Origin: Diorhabda sublineata
Lineage: Eukaryota > Arthropoda > Insecta > Coleoptera > Chrysomelidae
Length of the DNA: 64,000 bases
Direction of reading: 5' to 3'
NCBI RefSeq assembly: GCF_026230105.1
Contig: NC_079479.1
Span: 32,085,385 to 32,149,384 of the forward strand
Shown: positions 60,916 through 64,000 of the stretch, piece by piece
How positions within the stretch are numbered: the stretch's first letter is position 1
Layout: the number at the start of each line of letters is the position of its first letter
Position numbers and translations under genes: made by a program
Notes under the pieces: model-generated
What the model was told of the DNA's origin: nothing
Database searches by the model: none
The model's input: only the letters and a program-made list of their open reading frames with translations

Positions 60916-62138
60916 CTTCTCTAAATTGTTTACAGAAACAAGACCAGAGTTCAAAAATCAAAAACAGGACAATATAAACATCATCACATCTCCGCTTAGA
61001 ATTACAATTAAAGAAGTAAAAGACGTTTGTCAGTCACTAAAGAATCGAAATTCTCAATGCCCGAGTCAAATAGCACTGAAAAACTTTTTTCTCATCTGCA
61101 AATGCTTTTCCAGAAGTGTATAAATGGTGAAGCGCTACCCCAAGAGTGGAAAACATCTTATATGACTACCGTATATAAAAAAGGGGACAGAAAAAATTGC
61201 GACAACTACCGGGGACTTACAGTGCTGTGTACAATATGCAGAATTTATGGAAAAATCATAAAAAATAAAATCGAACAGGAATATTGCAGCATGTAGGCAG
61301 AAGAACAGGCAGGCTTTAGAGCGGGGAGGTTGACTACTGATCATTTATTTACGATTTCACAAATAATTGATAAGAAAACCGCCAAAAATCAAGAACTCCA
61401 CCTTTTGTATGTTGACCTTAAAAAAGCATATGACAGCGTACCTCAAACAAAACTTTGGGATGCCTTGGAAAGAACAAATATAAATGCGGCCCTAATAAAA
61501 GCAGTACAAAAGCTTTATGCAAACAGTAAATCACAAGTAAAAATAGGAAACAAGGTCTCAAAAGGATTCTCCATCAATAAGGGGTTAAAACAAGGATGCT
61601 GTCTGTCGCCCACACTCTTCAAGATATACCTGGAACACGCACTAGCACACTGGAAAAGGAAATGTAAGAACATGGGCATTCTACTAATCGATTCCACACA
61701 AAAAAATATCCAAGGAAAACAAACATCGAATATACAATAGCATAATAAAAAGTATAACAACATATAGTAGCGAAGTCTGGCCTCTAAAAGAAAAAACAGT
61801 CAAAATGCTTGAAGCCACAGAAGGCAGGAATATCAAGATTGGAAAAAATAAGAAACGACAGAATCAGGGAGATCATGAAGGTGCAACACACGATTACGGA
61901 AGACATTAGGGTGAATCAGCTAAAATGGTACGGACATGTCCAAAGAATGCCTGAAGACCGCATACCCAAACAAATCTTAAATTGGGCACCAAAAGGAAGA
62001 AGAAAGAGAGGAAGACCAAGATTAAGTTGGAGAGAAGGTATCGAGAAGGATATTCGAGAGAGAGGATTGAAAGAAGATCTTTGGGAAGATCGAGAAAAAT
62101 GGAAACTGGGAATCGGAAGACGGCGAAGAACGTTTTAA
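60916..62138 (+). pseudogene. Endonuclease-RT non-LTR retrotransposon, 5'-truncated
   Basis: Plus strand. The endonuclease is missing. The sequence starts with a linker (ITIKEVKDVCQSLKNRN), a frameshift, then GEALPQEWKTSYMTTVYKKG and DRKNCDNYRGLTVL. After an in-frame TAG comes AEEQAGFRAGR (the 'EEQxGFRxGR' block), then LHLLYVDLKKAYDSVP (motif A, catalytic aspartate) and FSINKGLKQGCCLSPTLF (motif B). A deletion near 61690 removes motif C, the YADD/FADD box, so it cannot polymerise. The C-terminus follows in other frames: SSEVWPLKEK, ISRLEKIRNDRIREIM, LKWYGHVQRMPEDRIPKQIL, then GRRKRGRPRLSW and a stop at 62136-62138. It is the best preserved RT in the window, and an (AT)n tract begins 8 bp after the stop. 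Confidence 0.88.
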
Positions 62139-62142
62139 CCCG

Positions 62143-62146
<4 letters not shown>

Positions 62147-62206
<60 letters not shown>
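62147..62206. repeat. (AT)n microsatellite at the 3' end of the RT element
   Basis: About 30 AT dinucleotides starting 8 bp after the RT element's stop codon. Some non-LTR elements end in short tandem repeats in place of poly(A), so this may be the element's own tail, later expanded. Confidence 0.95.
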
Positions 62207-62208
<2 letters not shown>

Positions 62209-62439
62209 TGACGAAGTCCACACTAGGTTGACCCCATTGAGAATAAATTATTGATTTTACCACAAATTAAAAATTGAAATGAACAAGTGATCAAAACATT
62301 AACATAATTACCGTTTTATGATTTTGAAAATGATTTTGAATTTGAAATTTTGGAAGAAAAGTTAGTGTTTATAATTTGTTTCTTTTTTTTGGTTTATCTG
62401 AAATAAATATCAAAGTGATATTTATTGCTTTCATTGCTT

Positions 62440-62650
62440 GATTAGAGCACTCCAAGACAATCCTTTAGGATTTGGACCATGTAAAGTAATCCTGATCAGA
62501 ACCTTATACTGTAATCCTGATAAGGATCTTAAGAGGCGGTCCTACCATATAAGGTATTCCTAATAAGGAGCATAAAAGATAAACCTAATCAAGAATTCAG
62601 TAATGAATTATACCTTACCAGATTGCGGAATTACCAGATCGGAATTTTGG
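62440..62650. repeat. Dispersed CCTGATCAG-type repeat, right copy
   Basis: Contains GTAATCCTGATCAGAACC, GTAATCCTGATAAGGATC, a further TATTCCTAATAAGGAG, AAACCTAATCAAGAATTC and CAGATTGCGGAATTACC. The last two have close counterparts in 31080-31180 (AAACCTGATCAGGAACT and CAGGTTGCGGAATTATC), in the same order. Confidence 0.5.
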
Positions 62651-64000
62651 TGTTTACTTGCTTCTTTTTTCACAAGAAAATTATCAATTCTTTTTCTTTT
62701 TCCACAGTGGTTTTGAATCCACTATTCTCTGTAAATAGCCCAACTTAACTATCTCTACTCAATGATTTTCATGAGTTATAATCTATAGTCGTATTTGGAC
62801 ATTTTTTCGCCCATCCTTTCTCGTAACCAGGCCTAAAATATGTCATCGTGTAGCTTCCATTGCACTTTTTGTCCATTCACCTTTTTTCAGTTTTTTTTGA
62901 TCAAGCAATTGTTTATGTTGATATGTATTTTTAATTCTCTTAGTAATCTGTATATTCTAATTCCGTTCTAAGGTAATCAACAGTGCTTATTGTTAAAGTA
63001 GATAATGCAACACGGACCATGATCTGCCTACTTAGATATTTTTCTCACGCTGAGGAATATCAAGCTTTAGTTTTCACAATAAAGGAAACATCAATGAGAT
63101 ACAAGAAACAATCAGAAAAATTGATATAATTATGTTACAAGTTTGGAACTGGAAGGTTATATAGAATAATCTGTTTCTAAGTATAAATACCCACGATGTT
63201 TATTGAACTGGATTGTATTAAGATAAAAAATCTTAAAAAATGATAAGCGAAAGAAAAAATAAACTGGTACAACTATTACATCTATACCTGATCTAGTGAA
63301 TAAAAACCAAGTTTACTCAAACTTCTTCACTTTTCCATTTCTGTCGAACAATTTATCTTTGGATTCAAACTAGGCTTTTGCTCAGATTTTAAATCAATAT
63401 TTACGAGAATAAACATATTCAGAATGTAAAATATTTTAAAGAAAGTTGCGTATAGGATTTTTTACTCCTTCAGTACACTTCTATGTATCAAAGCACAAAC
63501 GATGTACTGTACTGTAAGAAATTTAACTGTATAACTGTAATGTTTAGTTTTTACGTAAAATATCGATTGTAATAATTGATAATGTTATTTAAATCAGTGA
63601 GTAGCCAACGGGAACGAGTGTAAATTATGAAATAATATGAATACACAAAACTCTTAATCAATGCGAACCGACTCTCTAATCAGAATAAGTAAATATTTTC
63701 ACGAAGCAGCAACTAATTATAAAACAACTCCCAACTTCCATAAAAGTTGAAATTATGTAAACAGGGATAATAAATTCGAAATAAAGAAGCGACATTTAGT
63801 TAAATTACCAATAAACGATACAAGGCACGTTCACAGCTATATCTTAACGACTTTTGCATCAGTTTCAACACCAATTAAAATAAAGGATAAAAAATTTAGT
63901 CAGACTACTGTGGCGTCAGCGGCCATCTTTATATCGAGTCAACCTTGTTAACAAGACGATTTTTTTAGAACAGGTTGGCAGTAGGTGTGGTTGAAGTTCG
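62651..64000. other. No recognised gene
   Basis: AT-rich to the end of the window. Nothing recognised on either strand. Confidence 0.5.

Noticed and set aside
61906..62254. Open frames running through the (AT)n tract
   Set aside because: The Ile/Tyr repeats come from reading the microsatellite. The real remnant ends at the stop at 62136-62138.

Overview
The window looks like intergenic and intronic DNA from an insect, probably a beetle, though the order is a guess. It is AT-rich. The only cellular gene I can recognise is the 3' end of a mitochondrial RNase P subunit 1 / TRMT10C-like gene (8264-8892, + strand), whose closest remembered relative is Drosophila rswl. Nearly everything else I can identify is transposable-element debris of types common in insects: Tc1/mariner, IS630-like, PIF/Harbinger, Crypton, Copia, Jockey/CR1, R1-like and RTE-like endonuclease-RT elements. 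I saw no intact transposase or reverse transcriptase, no tRNA or rRNA, no CRISPR array and no bacterial or organellar gene.

Layout. 1-8 kb: an IS630-like DDE transposase remnant (1530-2303, -), a 130-bp palindrome (2515-2646), a non-LTR RT remnant (3570-4055, -), a HARBI1-like fragment (4992-5346, +), a non-LTR C-terminal remnant (6246-6700, +) and an (AT)n microsatellite. 8.2-8.9 kb: TRMT10C-like terminal exons. 11.5-12.1 kb: a mariner reduced to its two ends by internal deletion. 12.1-20 kb: almost nothing recognisable. 20.0-22.8 kb: a Jockey RT tail, then an element whose body is a 13-unit tandem array of 146/186-bp units. 23.8-24.7 kb: a collapsed Copia element with LTRs, polypurine tract and a perfect 5-bp target duplication. 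26.5-31.2 kb: a Tc1 fragment, R1-like C-terminus (-), a nearly full-length but dead Tc1 element with TIRs, and a mariner C-terminus. 33.6-41.5 kb: a Jockey/CR1 RT, a TIR-bounded mariner and a second Tc1 family with TIRs. 44-50.7 kb: MITEs and weak repeats. 51.7-55.5 kb: a 3.8-kb satellite of sixteen 232-233-bp units with dimeric higher-order structure, abutted by another mariner. 57-62.2 kb: Jockey endonuclease (-), a Crypton tyrosine-recombinase remnant (+), a Jockey RT (-), and an endonuclease-RT element (+) ending in an (AT)n tail.

These genes do not work together as a system. The window records many separate insertions that later decayed. The points most worth checking are the apparent GT...AC intron in the TRMT10C-like gene, the two unrelated tandem arrays with higher-order structure, the Crypton remnant, and the collapsed Copia element. 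I did not find a convincing new functional system.
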